Positions 1-9,403 of a stretch of DNA of 64,000 bases are shown here, piece by piece. Below the pieces are notes generated by a model. The model was not told the DNA's origin. It saw only the letters and a program-made list of their open reading frames with translations, and did no database searches. The stretch is from Flavobacterium zepuense (lineage in GTDB: Bacteria; Bacteroidota; Bacteroidia; Flavobacteriales; Flavobacteriaceae). Where the stretch lies: the NCBI RefSeq assembly GCF_007097145.1, contig NZ_VJVZ01000002.1:480341-544340 (forward strand), read 5' to 3'. The first letter of the stretch is position 1. Every line of letters starts with the position of its first letter. Position numbers and translations under genes: made by a program.

Positions 1-2
1 AC

Positions 3-275
3 TACACTATAAACATTACCGAGGAAAGTACATCGGGCCTTGATGATATCTATAAAAACAGCCTTGCACTTTATCCTAACCCTACATTGGGCACTATAAC
101 TATTACACCCGCAGATGCCATTAACAGTTTAGAGGTTTACAACGCGTTAGGCCAAGTGGTGCAGTCTGTAAAAGGTAACACAGCAAGCCTCGAGGCATTT
201 GGCAACGGTATTTATATGGTTAAAGCGAGCCTTGCTAATGGCAGTTCTAAAACATTTAAAGTAGTAAAGCAATAA
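3..275 (+). CDS. T9SS type A sorting-domain protein, 3' end only
   Basis: Partial gene running in from the left edge; the reading frame is open from base 3 to the TAA at 273-275. The roughly 90 visible residues are a T9SS type A C-terminal domain: an ALYPNPTLGTITI start, then VYNALGQVVQ, GNGIYMVKA and a final SKTFKVVKQ. In this family the domain directs export through the type IX machinery and is removed or anchored at the cell surface. The cargo domain lies outside the window, so the function of the protein cannot be named. The next gene starts 43 bases downstream on the same strand and also carries a T9SS tail. Confidence 0.9.
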   Translation, partial: YTINITEESTSGLDDIYKNSLALYPNPTLGTITITPADAINSLEVYNALGQVVQSVKGNTASLEAFGNGIYMVKASLANGSSKTFKVVKQ

Positions 276-318
276 CCATTTAATGGCAGCTGCTTAATTT
301 CTTATATTTTCTTTCAAC

Positions 319-2940
319 ATGAAAAAATTTGCTATATTATTCTTTCTACAAGCATTATTTGCCTGTAGTATATATGCACAGGGGTCTGAAATTTGCGACA
401 ACGGCATAGACGATGACGGTGATGGCCTTATAGACCTTAACGACCCGGAATGTACCTGCCAGTTGCCATCGCTTATCCTTAACTCTTCTTTCGAGAACCA
501 TTCGCAATGCCCCACGACCTACGGGCAAATGAGTTACAGCACGCCATGGGTATCGGGTAATTTGTTTACCAGCACCGATTATTATAATTCCTGTGGCTTT
601 TTGCTGCAGGATTTCCCTGCTACAGGGCTATACCCCTTTCCGCATGGCGATGGTGTTGTGGGTGCCGCCTTTATAAACGATTATAAAGAGTACCTGGCTA
701 CCTGCCTGCCGTCCGATTTAATAGCGGGCACAAACTATACCCTTAAAATGCTGATTGCATGCTTTCCGCTAACTAATACATCATACCATCCGGCAGGCAT
801 AACCTGCGGCAATACACCGGATTATGAACCGGTAGAGGTTACCATATACGGGTCGGCTACCTGTACTAATCTGATGGTAGCCGGTGTTAATGCGCCTACA
901 CAAAATCTGGCATGGTTCGTTTTGGGGAGCGCAACCTACGACCCCGCTGTAGAGTGGTCGCAACTCACGCTCAACTTTACTCCGCCCACTAACATCAGGG
1001 CGATAAGCATTGGCCCTCCGGAAGGCATATTGCCTCCCAATTACCCTGTATTCACGTCGCTATATCCTCCAAACCAATGCTCACCCTACTTTTTGTTCGA
1101 CAACCTTGTTTTGAATGAAACACCGATCTTTGAAGTAGACTACGGGGACATCTGCATTAACGGTAATGTACTTACAGCCACACCTGCGCAGCCTTTAAGC
1201 AACAACACCACTTACCAATGGTATTATCAGGGTATCGCAATTCAGGGTGCAACAGGGCCGCAATATACTGTGATAACAGGGAATGGTATTCAGGATTACG
1301 CTGTAAAAATTACCGATAATGGCACCTGTATGGTATTGTATCCTTTTACTGCGCCAATGGATACACCCGTAATAACACAAACCGATGCCTGTAATCCTGT
1401 TATTGCGGCAACACCGGGCATGGCACCTTACCAATGGTATTTTAACGGTATAGCTATTACGGGTGCAACGGAAGCTCAACATACACCTATTGCAACGGGT
1501 AACTATACAGTAACAGGTACTTTAGCATGTGGGCCTACAAATCAGTCGGATGCTGTGGCTGTAACGGTATGCAGCGATTTACAGATTATTAAAACCATTA
1601 CCGATGTAGTAAACGGGCAAGTTACCTTTAAGTTAACCGCGAAAAATGCAGGCCCGCAAAATGACAACAATGTGGTTGTTACCGATGTGCTGCCTACAGG
1701 ATATATTTATACATCGCATACTACAAATACCGGATCGTACGACCCAATCACAGGTTTTTGGAATATTGGCGATTTAGCAGTAAACAATGAAGATGAACTG
1801 TTTATAACGGCAACCGTAAATGTTAGCGGTGATCACACCAACACTGCTACCATAACCGGACTTAATAATGACATTGAACTGGCTAGTAATACATCATCAG
1901 TAACGCCTAACGGAGAATTGTATTTAAGCAAAGCTGCTGAATATACTACCTATTACAACGAAGGTGAAATTATAACGTATACACTTATACTTACTAATAC
2001 AGGCAATATAACGGTACATGATATTGTTATTGACGACGATAACGCCGATGCAGGAAGTATAATTCCAAGTCAAATTGTGCAATTAACTCCCGGAGAAAGT
2101 ATTACCATTACGGCCCAGCATACTATTACTCCCGCCGATGTTGCTGCAGGTGTTGTGGTTAACCAGGCTACCGTTATTGGCGAAACGTATAACGATATCT
2201 TTGTAAAGGCAAGTTCAGACGATCCGGCTACAGCCGAAGAGGAAGATGCCACTATAACTAATATTGTTGTAGAAGCCGACCTTCAGGTTACAAAAACCAA
2301 CGATCAGGAGGTGTATCAGGCGGGAACTATCGTTACGTATACCATTACAGTTACTAATGATGGGCCATCTATAGCTTATAATGTTGATATCCATGATAAC
2401 CTTCCAGCTGGTATAACTATTATGGAATGGACAGGCAGTAACGCAACTGCAGGTAGTAGCGCGCTTAATGAAACGGTAAATAACCTACTACCGGGCGAAA
2501 GTGTTACATACACCGTAACCCTTACGATACCGGATAATTTTGAGGGAAATCTTATTAATGTAGCTACAGCCGAAAGCGATATTTTTGATCCCGTTCTTGG
2601 TAATAATAAGGCTGTTGACACAGATACACCATGCCTTGACTGCGCTACCGGGCCGGAGCCGTGTACTACCTGCCCGCCGTTTTTTATACCAAAAGGTATA
2701 TCGCCTAATGGTGATACCATGAATGATAGGTTTGACCTTACCGAATTGGGCACCATAAATAAGCTTGAGATATTTAACCGTTATGGCAGGCAGGTATACA
2801 GCCATACTAATTATACCAATCAGTGGGAAGGCCAGGACAACAGCGATAACGAACTACCTATCGGCACCTACTATTATATTGTTTACTTTGAAGAAAAAGC
2901 AGCCCAAACAGGTTGGGTTTACATCAACCGGAACAATTGA
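319..2940 (+). CDS. DUF11-repeat surface protein with T9SS type B C-terminal domain
   Basis: 873 residues. A signal peptide (MKKFAILFFLQALFACSIYAQ) is followed by an EICDNGIDDDGDGLIDLNDPEC segment that looks like an Asp-rich calcium-binding motif. A central region holds Ig-like WYYQGIAIQGAT repeats. Three DUF11-like domains follow (starting near SDLQIIKTITD, GELYLSKAAEY and ADLQVTKTNDQ), each with a DNVVVTDVLP-type core. The C-terminus (FFIPKGISPNGDTMNDRFDL, then YYYIVYF and GWVYINR) is the gliding-motility-associated type B sorting domain. It is therefore probably an exported surface adhesin or matrix protein. A strong hairpin terminator follows directly. The assignment to T9SS cargo is firm; the ligand is unknown. 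Confidence 0.92.
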   Translation: MKKFAILFFLQALFACSIYAQGSEICDNGIDDDGDGLIDLNDPECTCQLPSLILNSSFENHSQCPTTYGQMSYSTPWVSGNLFTSTDYYNSCGFLLQDFPATGLYPFPHGDGVVGAAFINDYKEYLATCLPSDLIAGTNYTLKMLIACFPLTNTSYHPAGITCGNTPDYEPVEVTIYGSATCTNLMVAGVNAPTQNLAWFVLGSATYDPAVEWSQLTLNFTPPTNIRAISIGPPEGILPPNYPVFTSLYPPNQCSPYFLFDNLVLNETPIFEVDYGDICINGNVLTATPAQPLSNNTTYQWYYQGIAIQGATGPQYTVITGNGIQDYAVKITDNGTCMVLYPFTAPMDTPVITQTDACNPVIAATPGMAPYQWYFNGIAITGATEAQHTPIATGNYTVTGTLACGPTNQSDAVAVTVCSDLQIIKTITDVVNGQVTFKLTAKNAGPQNDNNVVVTDVLPTGYIYTSHTTNTGSYDPITGFWNIGDLAVNNEDELFITATVNVSGDHTNTATITGLNNDIELASNTSSVTPNGELYLSKAAEYTTYYNEGEIITYTLILTNTGNITVHDIVIDDDNADAGSIIPSQIVQLTPGESITITAQHTITPADVAAGVVVNQATVIGETYNDIFVKASSDDPATAEEEDATITNIVVEADLQVTKTNDQEVYQAGTIVTYTITVTNDGPSIAYNVDIHDNLPAGITIMEWTGSNATAGSSALNETVNNLLPGESVTYTVTLTIPDNFEGNLINVATAESDIFDPVLGNNKAVDTDTPCLDCATGPEPCTTCPPFFIPKGISPNGDTMNDRFDLTELGTINKLEIFNRYGRQVYSHTNYTNQWEGQDNSDNELPIGTYYYIVYFEEKAAQTGWVYINRNN

Positions 2941-2949
2941 TACTAAACA

Positions 2950-2979
2950 AAAACAGGCAGCCAATTGGCTGCCTGTTTT
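2950..2979. terminator. Bidirectional terminator between convergent genes
   Basis: A perfect 30-base palindrome centred on CCAATTGG, with A-run and T-run flanks on both sides. It sits between the stop of the DUF11 protein and the stop of the convergent minus-strand MORN-like gene, so it can serve both. Confidence 0.9.
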
Positions 2980-2996
2980 ATTATAAAAGGGTAATT

Positions 2997-3344
2997 TTAT
3001 TTATTCACTGCAATTGCATCTTTAGACCATTTTTTAACATCGGCTATCCTGCTGTTGTTATAATCTACTTCGTTAAGTACTGCGCCTGTCCAAAAGAACC
3101 ATTTACCGGTTTTTTGCCCGTTTACATACTCTCCCATAGATTGCTTGGTGCCATCTTCATTATAGGCAACCCAGCTTCCGTGAAGCTTTCCGTCTTTATA
3201 GTATCCGGATTGCTTAACGTTGCCGTTATCGTAATAGTAAGTAGATTTTATAATATTGTTCTCTATTTCGTGAGTAGGCTTAACTGATTGGGCTGATAAA
3301 ACACCTGCAAAAAGCAGCATTCCGGCAACAATAATCTTTTTCAT
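2997..3344 (-). CDS. Small exported MORN/YwqK-like repeat protein
   Basis: 115 residues with an N-terminal signal peptide (MKKIIVAGMLLFAGVLSAQ). The rest is made of about three MORN-variant repeats with the pattern YxDGxxxxxGxYxxGKxxGxW: YYYDNGNVKQSGYYKDGKLHG, then AYNEDGTKQSMGEYVNGQKTG. This is the family often labelled YwqK-like antitoxin by automatic annotation, but nothing here suggests a toxin-antitoxin role: there is no toxin partner and the protein is exported. Its own promoter with an embedded palindrome lies upstream (3382-3409). Function unknown. Confidence 0.85.
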   Translation of the reverse strand: MKKIIVAGMLLFAGVLSAQSVKPTHEIENNIIKSTYYYDNGNVKQSGYYKDGKLHGSWVAYNEDGTKQSMGEYVNGQKTGKWFFWTGAVLNEVDYNNSRIADVKKWSKDAIAVNK

Positions 3345-3381
3345 ATCTGTTTAGCGTTTAAGGTTATACATATTCTTAAAA

Positions 3382-3409
3382 CAAATATATGTAAATTAAT
3401 TTACACAAA
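3382..3409 (-). promoter_or_regulatory. Promoter of the MORN-like gene with a palindrome between its boxes
   Basis: On the minus strand, TTTG (3406-3409) and TATATTTG (3382-3389) are 16 bases apart and match the Bacteroidota -33/-7 consensus TTTG and TAnnTTTG. The spacer contains the perfect 14-base palindrome GTAAATTAATTTAC (3391-3404), a candidate operator. Confidence 0.65.
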
Positions 3410-3469
3410 AGACACGTTGGCTTAACAATTTGGTAACATTGAGAAAAACTTAACATTGAAAAAATCAAA

Positions 3470-3492
3470 AAACCCTGCGAGTGGCAGGGTTT
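3470..3492 (-). terminator. Terminator of the TlpA-like gene
   Basis: A stem of AACCCTGC with GCAGGGTT around a 5-base loop. Read on the minus strand it is followed by a T-rich tail. It lies just past the stop of the thioredoxin-like gene. Confidence 0.8.
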
Positions 3493-3514
3493 ATAAGGGT
3501 TTTAAGCGTTTTGC

Positions 3515-4501
3515 TTATTTTAGCAATTTATCAAGTTGTTCCTGTAACGCAGGGTCAGATGGGCGTTTAGCATCGGCTTCAACTACTTTACCTTGTGGGT
3601 CAATTAATATAAATCTTGGTATAGAGTTAACACCATAAGCCTGCGTAAATGCTGATTTCCAGTCGTTATCAGCAATAATTTGCACACCACCTAATTTTTT
3701 ATCGCCTACCATTTTCTTCCATTTTTCATAATCTTTCTTGGTATCTATAGAAAGGCTTACAAACTCAATGTTCTTACCGTGGTATTTCTCTTCTACCTTT
3801 TGTAAAAAAGGTATTTCCTGGCGGCATGGCCCACACCAGGTAGCCCAAACATCAATATAAACATATTTACCTTTAAAATCTTCAAGCTTGGTTGTGCCGC
3901 CTTTAAAGTTTTCATAAGCAAATGTAGGCGATTGCTGGCCTTTCATCTTATTAGCCTGAATGCTTTGCAGCGCCATACCTTTTAGTTGCTCAGCCTCACC
4001 TTTAAGCTGCTGGCCCATCATGCTTTTAAAATTGGCATCAATATCTTTATCGTTAAGGGCAGCCTCGTATTTGGCAGTCCTTGCTGCAAGGTATTTATCT
4101 ACAGCAGCTTCATCGCCGGCAGCGCCAACTTCAGCCAATATATTCTCATCACCAATCGTTTTTTGCGCAAGAAAATTGTTCTCTTTAGAGCCTGCACCTT
4201 TAAAGGCAATGGTTTCGTCAAACTTTTTAGCATCCATCGTCATGCTAAGGTCATAACCGTTTTTTAGGTAAAGGGTAGCATATTCAGTACCGTCAAACAA
4301 CTGGTAAATGCCCGGCTGTGCTTCAAAAGAGTCGGTAAACACACCTTTTTTATCAGCAATTATGTTTTTTGTAAAGGCACGCGACCTTATAACAAGGGTA
4401 TCGCTATTGCGGTTTTGTATCTTAGCCGTAAACTTTACTTTATCAGCCTGGGCATAAGTACCGGTAGCTGCAAGGAGTAACAGTAACAGGATTTTTTTCA
4501 T
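3515..4501 (-). CDS. TlpA-family thiol-disulfide oxidoreductase (periplasmic)
   Basis: 328 residues with a signal peptide (MKKILLLLLLAATGTYAQ). The N-terminal half (about residues 20-190) resembles the DUF4369-type domain that precedes thioredoxin folds in Bacteroidota. The C-terminal half is a thioredoxin/AhpC-TSA domain with WATWCGPCRQE; the CGPC redox pair is at residues 223-226, followed by the cis-proline region NSIPRFILIDPQGKVV. Known relatives keep periplasmic thiols reduced, for example in cytochrome maturation. Which substrate this one serves cannot be read from the context. It is transcribed alone and ends in a hairpin terminator. Confidence 0.9.
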   Translation of the reverse strand: MKKILLLLLLAATGTYAQADKVKFTAKIQNRNSDTLVIRSRAFTKNIIADKKGVFTDSFEAQPGIYQLFDGTEYATLYLKNGYDLSMTMDAKKFDETIAFKGAGSKENNFLAQKTIGDENILAEVGAAGDEAAVDKYLAARTAKYEAALNDKDIDANFKSMMGQQLKGEAEQLKGMALQSIQANKMKGQQSPTFAYENFKGGTTKLEDFKGKYVYIDVWATWCGPCRQEIPFLQKVEEKYHGKNIEFVSLSIDTKKDYEKWKKMVGDKKLGGVQIIADNDWKSAFTQAYGVNSIPRFILIDPQGKVVEADAKRPSDPALQEQLDKLLK

Positions 4502-4679
4502 ATCAGTATTATTTTTTAATGAATGTAAAATTAAAGATTAGTATGACATATAACCACAAAATGCCTCAATTATTTTAGCTGCCGTCCTAAATACAAATAA
4601 TGAAAAACAATTAGATTACTATAACATCTTACTTTATTGCTTTTTGTTACTTTAGTAGCTACAAACCAATCTCTTAAAA

Positions 4680-5231
4680 ATGAAATTAAAATTACTTTTA
4701 GCCCCACTTGCCCTGTTGCTGTTCATATCGTGCGATGAAGGTACCCAAACCGTTAATATAGATGGCCGCTACCGTGTAGACCTGCCCTCTTTTTTAACTG
4801 AAGACAAAGAACTCCACGACGATGCGTCGTTAGAATATGCCAATACTTTTAGGGAGTTTTATATTATTGTACTGGATGAGTCTAAAGAAACGGTGCATGA
4901 TAGTTTTGAAGAAAATGGCCTGGAATATACCTCTACCCTTAAGGGTTATGCCGATTTACTTGTTGACAATATGAAAGAGAGCAGCTCTATTACCACAGCT
5001 CCTGTGCTAAAAGAAACTAAAATCAACGGCCTTAATGCCATCGTTACTAGTGCAAGCGGCGTTGTAGATAAAATTCCGGTATACTGGCAGCTTGCTTTTA
5101 TAGAGGGCAAGAACACGTATTACCAGATAGTGGTGTGGACGCTTGAAGATAAAAGAGAAGACAATCAGGAAAAAATGGCACAGATTATAAACACTTTTAA
5201 AGAAACTGATAAGGCTAAAAAACAGCCTTAA
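4680..5231 (+). CDS. Predicted lipoprotein of unknown function
   Basis: 183 residues. A signal sequence ends in the lipobox LLFISC with Cys18, followed by DEG, so the mature protein is probably lipid-anchored. The body starts with YRVDLPSFLTEDKELHDDASLEY and ends near an INTFKETDKAKKQP tail. The pattern of an early short beta-strand and a late YYQIVVWTLEDKREDNQEKMAQII helix resembles small stress- or lipid-associated lipoproteins of flavobacteria, but I do not recognise a named family. It precedes aspS on the same strand; aspS has its own -7 box. Confidence 0.8.
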   Translation: MKLKLLLAPLALLLFISCDEGTQTVNIDGRYRVDLPSFLTEDKELHDDASLEYANTFREFYIIVLDESKETVHDSFEENGLEYTSTLKGYADLLVDNMKESSSITTAPVLKETKINGLNAIVTSASGVVDKIPVYWQLAFIEGKNTYYQIVVWTLEDKREDNQEKMAQIINTFKETDKAKKQP

Positions 5232-5274
5232 AAATGTTTTTGGGCAGCTCTTATACATTATTGGTAATAGTTAC

Positions 5275-5282
5275 TAAATTTG
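5275..5282 (+). promoter_or_regulatory. -7 promoter element of aspS
   Basis: TAAATTTG matches TAnnTTTG. It ends 21 bases before the chosen aspS ATG at 5304 and overlaps a possible upstream TTG start, which argues against that longer start. No well-spaced TTTG is visible at -33. Confidence 0.6.
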
Positions 5283-5303
5283 CAGCACAAAAAATTACAT
5301 GTA

Positions 5304-7049
5304 ATGTACAGAAGCTACAATTGCGGGCAGCTTAATGCCTCGCATATTAACCAGGAAGTAACCTTAGCAGGATGGGTGCAAAAATCGCGTAACAAAGGAT
5401 TTATGATATGGGTAGACCTACGGGATCGTTACGGTATAACCCAACTTATTTTTGATGAGCAGCGCACTCAAAAAGAGGTGTTAGAGTTAGCTACTACACT
5501 GGGCAGGGAATTTGTTATACAGGTTAAGGGCATTGTTATAGAGCGCGAAAGCAAAAACGCTGCTATGGCAACCGGAGATATTGAGATACTGGTAAGCGAG
5601 CTTACTGTACTTAACGCATCTATTACCCCGCCTTTTACTATCGAAGATGAGACTGACGGTGGCGAAGACATCCGCATGAAATACCGTTACCTTGATATTC
5701 GCCGTAACCCGGTAAAAAACAGCCTGCTGTTTCGCCACAAAGTAGCTATGGAGGTACGTAACTACCTTTCTGCACAAAACTTTGTAGAGGTTGAAACACC
5801 GATACTTATAAAATCTACCCCGGAGGGGGCACGTGACTTTGTAGTGCCAAGCCGTATGAACGAAGGCCAGTTTTATGCCCTGCCGCAATCGCCACAAACT
5901 TTTAAGCAGCTGCTTATGGTAGGTGGTATGGATAAGTATTTCCAGATCGTAAAATGTTTCCGTGATGAAGATTTGCGTGCCGACCGCCAACCGGAGTTTA
6001 CACAAATAGACTGCGAAATGGCTTTTGTAGAGCAGGAAGATATTATACAAACGTTTGAAGGCCTTGCCAGCCACCTGCTTAAACAGGTTAAGGGTGTTGA
6101 AACAGGCCCATTCCCACGCATGACGTATGACGAGGCAATGAAAAAATACGGTAATGACAAACCGGACATCCGTTTTGGGATGGAGTTTGGAGAGCTTAAC
6201 GCCGTTGCCCAACACAAAGACTTTACAGTATTTAATAACAGCGAGCTTGTTGTGGGTATTGCAGTACCTGGGGCAGCATCGTACACCCGCAAACAAATTG
6301 ACGAGCTTATAGAGTGGGTAAAACGCCCACAGGTAGGTGCCAGCGGTATGGTGTATGCCAAATATGAAGCTGATGGTTCTATAAAATCATCCGTAGATAA
6401 ATTTTATGATGCCGCTGATTTACAGCAATGGGCACAAATTACCGGCGCACAACCGGGCGACCTTATATTAGTACTAAGTGGTGATGCGCACAAAACCCGC
6501 ACGCGCCTTAGCGCCCTGCGTATGGAACTTGCCACACGCCTTGGCCTGCGTAATCCGGAGGTTTTCGCACCGCTTTGGGTGGTAGACTTCCCGCTATTGG
6601 AGTGGGATGAGGAATCTGAGCGTTTTCACGCGATGCACCACCCGTTCACTTCCCCTAAACCGGAAGATATCGCCTTATTAGAGACCAATCCAGGTGCTGT
6701 ACGCGCTAACGCTTACGACCTTGTACTTAACGGTAATGAAATAGGCGGCGGATCGATACGTATACACGATAAGGCTACCCAGGCACTTATGTTTAAATAT
6801 TTAGGCTTTACAGAGGAGCAGGCAAAAGCACAGTTTGGCTTCCTTATGGATGCCTTTCAGTACGGTGCACCGCCACACGGTGGCCTTGCTTTTGGTTTTG
6901 ACAGGCTTGTTGCCATACTGGGCGGCCAGGAAACCATACGCGATTTTATTGCCTTCCCTAAAAACAACTCCGGCCGCGACGTAATGATCGATGCACCATC
7001 TGTAATTGATGATGCACAGCTCAATGAGCTTCATATTAAATTAAAATAG
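5304..7049 (+). CDS. aspS: Aspartate-tRNA ligase
   Basis: 581 residues; attaches aspartate to tRNA-Asp in the cytoplasm. The N-terminal OB-fold anticodon domain ([33 protein letters not shown]) is followed by class II catalytic motifs: [18 protein letters not shown] (motif 2) and [16 protein letters not shown] (motif 3). The GAD insertion domain lies between them, as in bacterial-type AspRS of about 590 residues. The ATG at 5304 is preferred to an in-frame TTG at 5280 because it aligns with the usual MxxxYCGQL start and lies downstream of the -7 box. A hairpin terminator follows. Confidence 0.97.
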   Translation: MYRSYNCGQLNASHINQEVTLAGWVQKSRNKGFMIWVDLRDRYGITQLIFDEQRTQKEVLELATTLGREFVIQVKGIVIERESKNAAMATGDIEILVSELTVLNASITPPFTIEDETDGGEDIRMKYRYLDIRRNPVKNSLLFRHKVAMEVRNYLSAQNFVEVETPILIKSTPEGARDFVVPSRMNEGQFYALPQSPQTFKQLLMVGGMDKYFQIVKCFRDEDLRADRQPEFTQIDCEMAFVEQEDIIQTFEGLASHLLKQVKGVETGPFPRMTYDEAMKKYGNDKPDIRFGMEFGELNAVAQHKDFTVFNNSELVVGIAVPGAASYTRKQIDELIEWVKRPQVGASGMVYAKYEADGSIKSSVDKFYDAADLQQWAQITGAQPGDLILVLSGDAHKTRTRLSALRMELATRLGLRNPEVFAPLWVVDFPLLEWDEESERFHAMHHPFTSPKPEDIALLETNPGAVRANAYDLVLNGNEIGGGSIRIHDKATQALMFKYLGFTEEQAKAQFGFLMDAFQYGAPPHGGLAFGFDRLVAILGGQETIRDFIAFPKNNSGRDVMIDAPSVIDDAQLNELHIKLK

Positions 7050-7068
7050 CTTATAAAACAGCTATAAG

Positions 7069-7107
7069 TAGCCACGCCTGTAATTTATAAGCGTGGCTAT
7101 TTTATTT
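7069..7107 (+). terminator. Terminator of aspS
   Basis: The stem TAGCCACGC pairs with GCGTGGCTA across a 13-base loop and is followed by TTTTATTT, 20 bases after the aspS stop. Confidence 0.85.
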
Positions 7108-7146
7108 AAGTTTGTTATCAATTATACACCTCAATAATAAATATCC

Positions 7147-7806
7147 ATGAAAAACACTTTACACATTTTACTATGCGCCCTGTTTACAACATTAATTGTT
7201 GCTCAGGAAAAAGATAAGGTTAAAATAGGCATAAATGCAGGTGCTACCCTGGCTAATTTTACCGGCAACGATGTAGCAGATGAATACAAATACGGATTTG
7301 ATTTTTTAGCCGGATTATCGTTAGAAGTACCCCTCAACAATAAATTTAGCGCCTTTATGAACATAAATTATGAGCGTAAAACACCAAAGGCTACGTTTAT
7401 GGAATATGGTTATGATTACAACACTGGTTTTGAAGGTATGATGCGATACGAACAAAAGGTAATTTTACAATACATAACGGTTCCTCTAAATATTCGGTAT
7501 TACATAGGATCCAAGAAAAACTTCTTTATAAATGCCGGTCCGTATGTAAGTTTTTACGTAGATGACATTATAAAGGTAAATGGCGAAACGATAAGAGAAT
7601 GGAGAGGTTCAAGCGATTTTAAACCTGTAGACTTCGGGGTAAATCTGGGCGCAGGCACACGCTTAAAGGTTGGCAATACATCCGATATAAATATTGAGCT
7701 GAGAAATAATTTCGGATTATCTAATATAGACGACACTGAGGGATATTCAGATGTAATTAAGACAAACGCCTTCAACCTAATTGTAAACTGGGCATTTGAA
7801 CTGTAA
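7147..7806 (+). CDS. Outer-membrane beta-barrel (PorT/OmpW-like) protein
   Basis: 219 residues with a signal peptide ending near LIVAQEKDK. Alternating hydrophobic and charged short strands follow (KVKIGINAGATLANFTG, FDFLAGLSLEVPL, FSAFMNINYERK, YITVPLNIRYYIG, NFFINAGPYVSFYV, DFGVNLGAGTRLKV), ending in NAFNLIVNWAFEL with an outer-membrane-type aromatic C-terminus. This is the porin-family/outer-membrane beta-barrel pattern (PF13568-like) common in Bacteroidota. The cargo or role is unknown. It is flanked by the aspS terminator and the promoter of the cold-shock gene, so it is probably a single-gene unit. Confidence 0.85.
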   Translation: MKNTLHILLCALFTTLIVAQEKDKVKIGINAGATLANFTGNDVADEYKYGFDFLAGLSLEVPLNNKFSAFMNINYERKTPKATFMEYGYDYNTGFEGMMRYEQKVILQYITVPLNIRYYIGSKKNFFINAGPYVSFYVDDIIKVNGETIREWRGSSDFKPVDFGVNLGAGTRLKVGNTSDINIELRNNFGLSNIDDTEGYSDVIKTNAFNLIVNWAFEL

Positions 7807-7874
7807 TAATTTTTGCAACATAATAAAAAACAGGAGTTTAATTTAATTATTATTTAATTTTTTTAACGTTTCGC

Positions 7875-7904
7875 TTTGTAGTGTCAATATTAATTTTACC
7901 TTTG
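7875..7904 (+). promoter_or_regulatory. Promoter of the cold-shock gene
   Basis: TTTG (7875-7878), an 18-base gap, then TACCTTTG (7897-7904): a near-ideal Bacteroidota -33/-7 pair. The ATG follows 31 bases after the -7 box, leaving a short AT-rich leader. Confidence 0.75.
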
Positions 7905-7935
7905 AAGCATTATTAATTATTTTTTTTATTGCATA

Positions 7936-8133
7936 ATGCGAACAGGCAAAGTAAAATTTTTTATTGAATCTAAAGGTTTTGGATTCATTACAGACGACGA
8001 AACAGGCAAAGACATTTTTGTACACGCTACAGGACTTCAGGTTGAAGGCCTAAGAGAAGGTGACAAAGTGAGCTATGTTGAAGAAGACGGCAAAAAAGGT
8101 AAAGTAGCTGCTAAGGTAGCTGCCATTGACTAA
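7936..8133 (+). CDS. Cold-shock domain protein (CspA family)
   Basis: 65 residues; a single cold-shock domain (small OB-fold that binds single-stranded RNA/DNA). RNP1 is KGFGFITDD and RNP2 is DIFVHATGL. The start is MRTGKVKFFIESKGFGFI, matching the usual MxxGxVKFFxxxKGFGFI. The C-terminal VSYVEEDGKKGKVAAKVAAID completes the domain, so the length is normal. It has its own promoter and a terminator (8168-8194), so it is a monocistronic gene. Probably an RNA chaperone; no cold induction can be read from the sequence. Confidence 0.95.
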   Translation: MRTGKVKFFIESKGFGFITDDETGKDIFVHATGLQVEGLREGDKVSYVEEDGKKGKVAAKVAAID

Positions 8134-8167
8134 TATTCTATATATTTATCATTACCTCCAACGAATC

Positions 8168-8194
8168 AAGCCACCCAAACGGGTGGCTTTTTTT
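8168..8194 (+). terminator. Terminator of the cold-shock gene
   Basis: AAGCCACCC and GGGTGGCTT form a 9-bp stem with the 4-base loop AAAC, followed by a run of T. Confidence 0.92.
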
Positions 8195-8361
8195 ATTAAA
8201 CGCTCCATAAAAGCATCTTTTTAATTGTTTTTTTAACAAATTGACAAACATTAAAAAAGTAATATAGTAAATCTGCATATAAGCCCTATTTCATTACGAA
8301 ATCAGCTTTTATTTAGAACCAGTAAAAATTGGGGTTATATTCTTTTTCTCTCAACAAAACG

Positions 8362-8393
8362 TTGAATTTGTTTCATTATGACGTGTATATTTG
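8362..8393 (+). promoter_or_regulatory. Promoter of the nuo operon
   Basis: TTG (8362-8364), a 21-base gap, then TATATTTG (8386-8393). The nuoA ATG at 8425 lies 31 bases beyond the -7 box. An alternative ORF start at 8329 would lie upstream of this promoter and is therefore rejected. Confidence 0.7.
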
Positions 8394-8424
8394 TGAATTG
8401 TTTCACAAAATTAAACATCTGTTT

Positions 8425-8790
8425 ATGCAAACAAGTCAGGTAGATTACTTCCCTATATTAATGCAAACGCTGCTGGCAGTAGGTTTTGTAGTAGGAACCA
8501 TCTTTGTATCAGGACTTTTGGGCCCTAAAAGAAACTCACTAAACAAGGATAAAAACTTTGAGTGCGGTATAGAATCTGTAGGTAATGCACGTATTCCTTT
8601 CTCTGTAAAATATTTTCTTGTAGCCATACTTTTCGTTTTGTTTGACGTAGAGGTTATATTTATGTACCCGTGGGCGGTTAACTTCCGTGCGATGGGTTTT
8701 GAAGGATTAATGAAAATGGGCATATTTATGTTCCTGCTTATTGTAGGCTTCTTCTACGTTATGAAGAAAAAAGGCCTTGAGTGGGAATAA
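8425..8790 (+). CDS. nuoA: NADH-quinone oxidoreductase subunit A
   Basis: 121 residues with three membrane helices (LLAVGFVVGTIFVSGLLG, SVKYFLVAILFVLFDVEVIF, FMFLLIVGFFYVMK). The conserved loop FECGIESVGNARIPFSVKYF holds the Cys and Glu typical of NuoA/ND3, and FDVEVIFMYPWA is the second signature. Part of the membrane arm near the quinone site of complex I. The start is set by the promoter and by the normal family length of about 120. First gene of the 14-gene nuo operon. Confidence 0.95.
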   Translation: MQTSQVDYFPILMQTLLAVGFVVGTIFVSGLLGPKRNSLNKDKNFECGIESVGNARIPFSVKYFLVAILFVLFDVEVIFMYPWAVNFRAMGFEGLMKMGIFMFLLIVGFFYVMKKKGLEWE

Positions 8791-8851
8791 AGAAAGAGCT
8801 ATTGGGTATGCTTATTGCATTATATACCTGATAATCAAAAACTAAATTACA

Positions 8852-9403
8852 ATGAGCAATTCAAAAGATATTAAAATAGTTGATGCCCCTCCGGGAGTGG
8901 AAGGGAGCGGCTTTTTTGCCACCAAGCTTGATACCGTTGTAGGTATGGCACGCGCCAACTCGCTTTGGCCATTGCCTTTTGCAACATCATGCTGCGGTAT
9001 AGAATTTATGGCTACCATGGCATCGCATTATGATGTGGCCCGTTTCGGGTCGGAGCGTATGAGCTTTTCTCCACGCCAGGCCGATATGCTTTTGGTAATG
9101 GGTACCATTGCTAAAAAAATGGCCCCTATTTTACGTCAGGTGTATGAACAAATGGCCGAACCACGCTGGGTTATTGCCGTAGGTGCGTGTGCATCATCGG
9201 GTGGTGTGTTTGATACGTACTCTGTACTACAGGGTATCGACAAAGTTATCCCGGTAGATGTTTATGTACCAGGATGCCCGCCAAGGCCGGAGCAGATACT
9301 GGATGGTATCATGACGCTTCAGGACATTGTAAGGAGCGAATCGGTTCGCCGCAGGAGTTCGCCGGAGTATCAGGAATTAATGGCTTCTTATAACATAACA
9401 TAA
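8852..9403 (+). CDS. nuoB: NADH-quinone oxidoreductase subunit B
   Basis: 183 residues; carries cluster N2, the last iron-sulfur centre before quinone. The ligands are the adjacent Cys47-Cys48 in ATSCCGIEF, Cys113 in GACASSGG and Cys142 in VPGCPPRPE. The remainder matches the NuoB/PSST family over its full length. Its stop overlaps the nuoC start (TAATG), which suggests translational coupling. Confidence 0.97.
   Translation: MSNSKDIKIVDAPPGVEGSGFFATKLDTVVGMARANSLWPLPFATSCCGIEFMATMASHYDVARFGSERMSFSPRQADMLLVMGTIAKKMAPILRQVYEQMAEPRWVIAVGACASSGGVFDTYSVLQGIDKVIPVDVYVPGCPPRPEQILDGIMTLQDIVRSESVRRRSSPEYQELMASYNIT

Noticed and set aside
2997..3344. YwqK-type antitoxin of a toxin-antitoxin pair
   Set aside because: The protein has a signal peptide, and no toxin gene is adjacent; only the repeat pattern resembles the family.
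5487..6296. 269-residue minus-strand ORF
   Set aside because: Lies entirely antisense to aspS, whose motifs are unmistakable; composition is that of a shadow frame.
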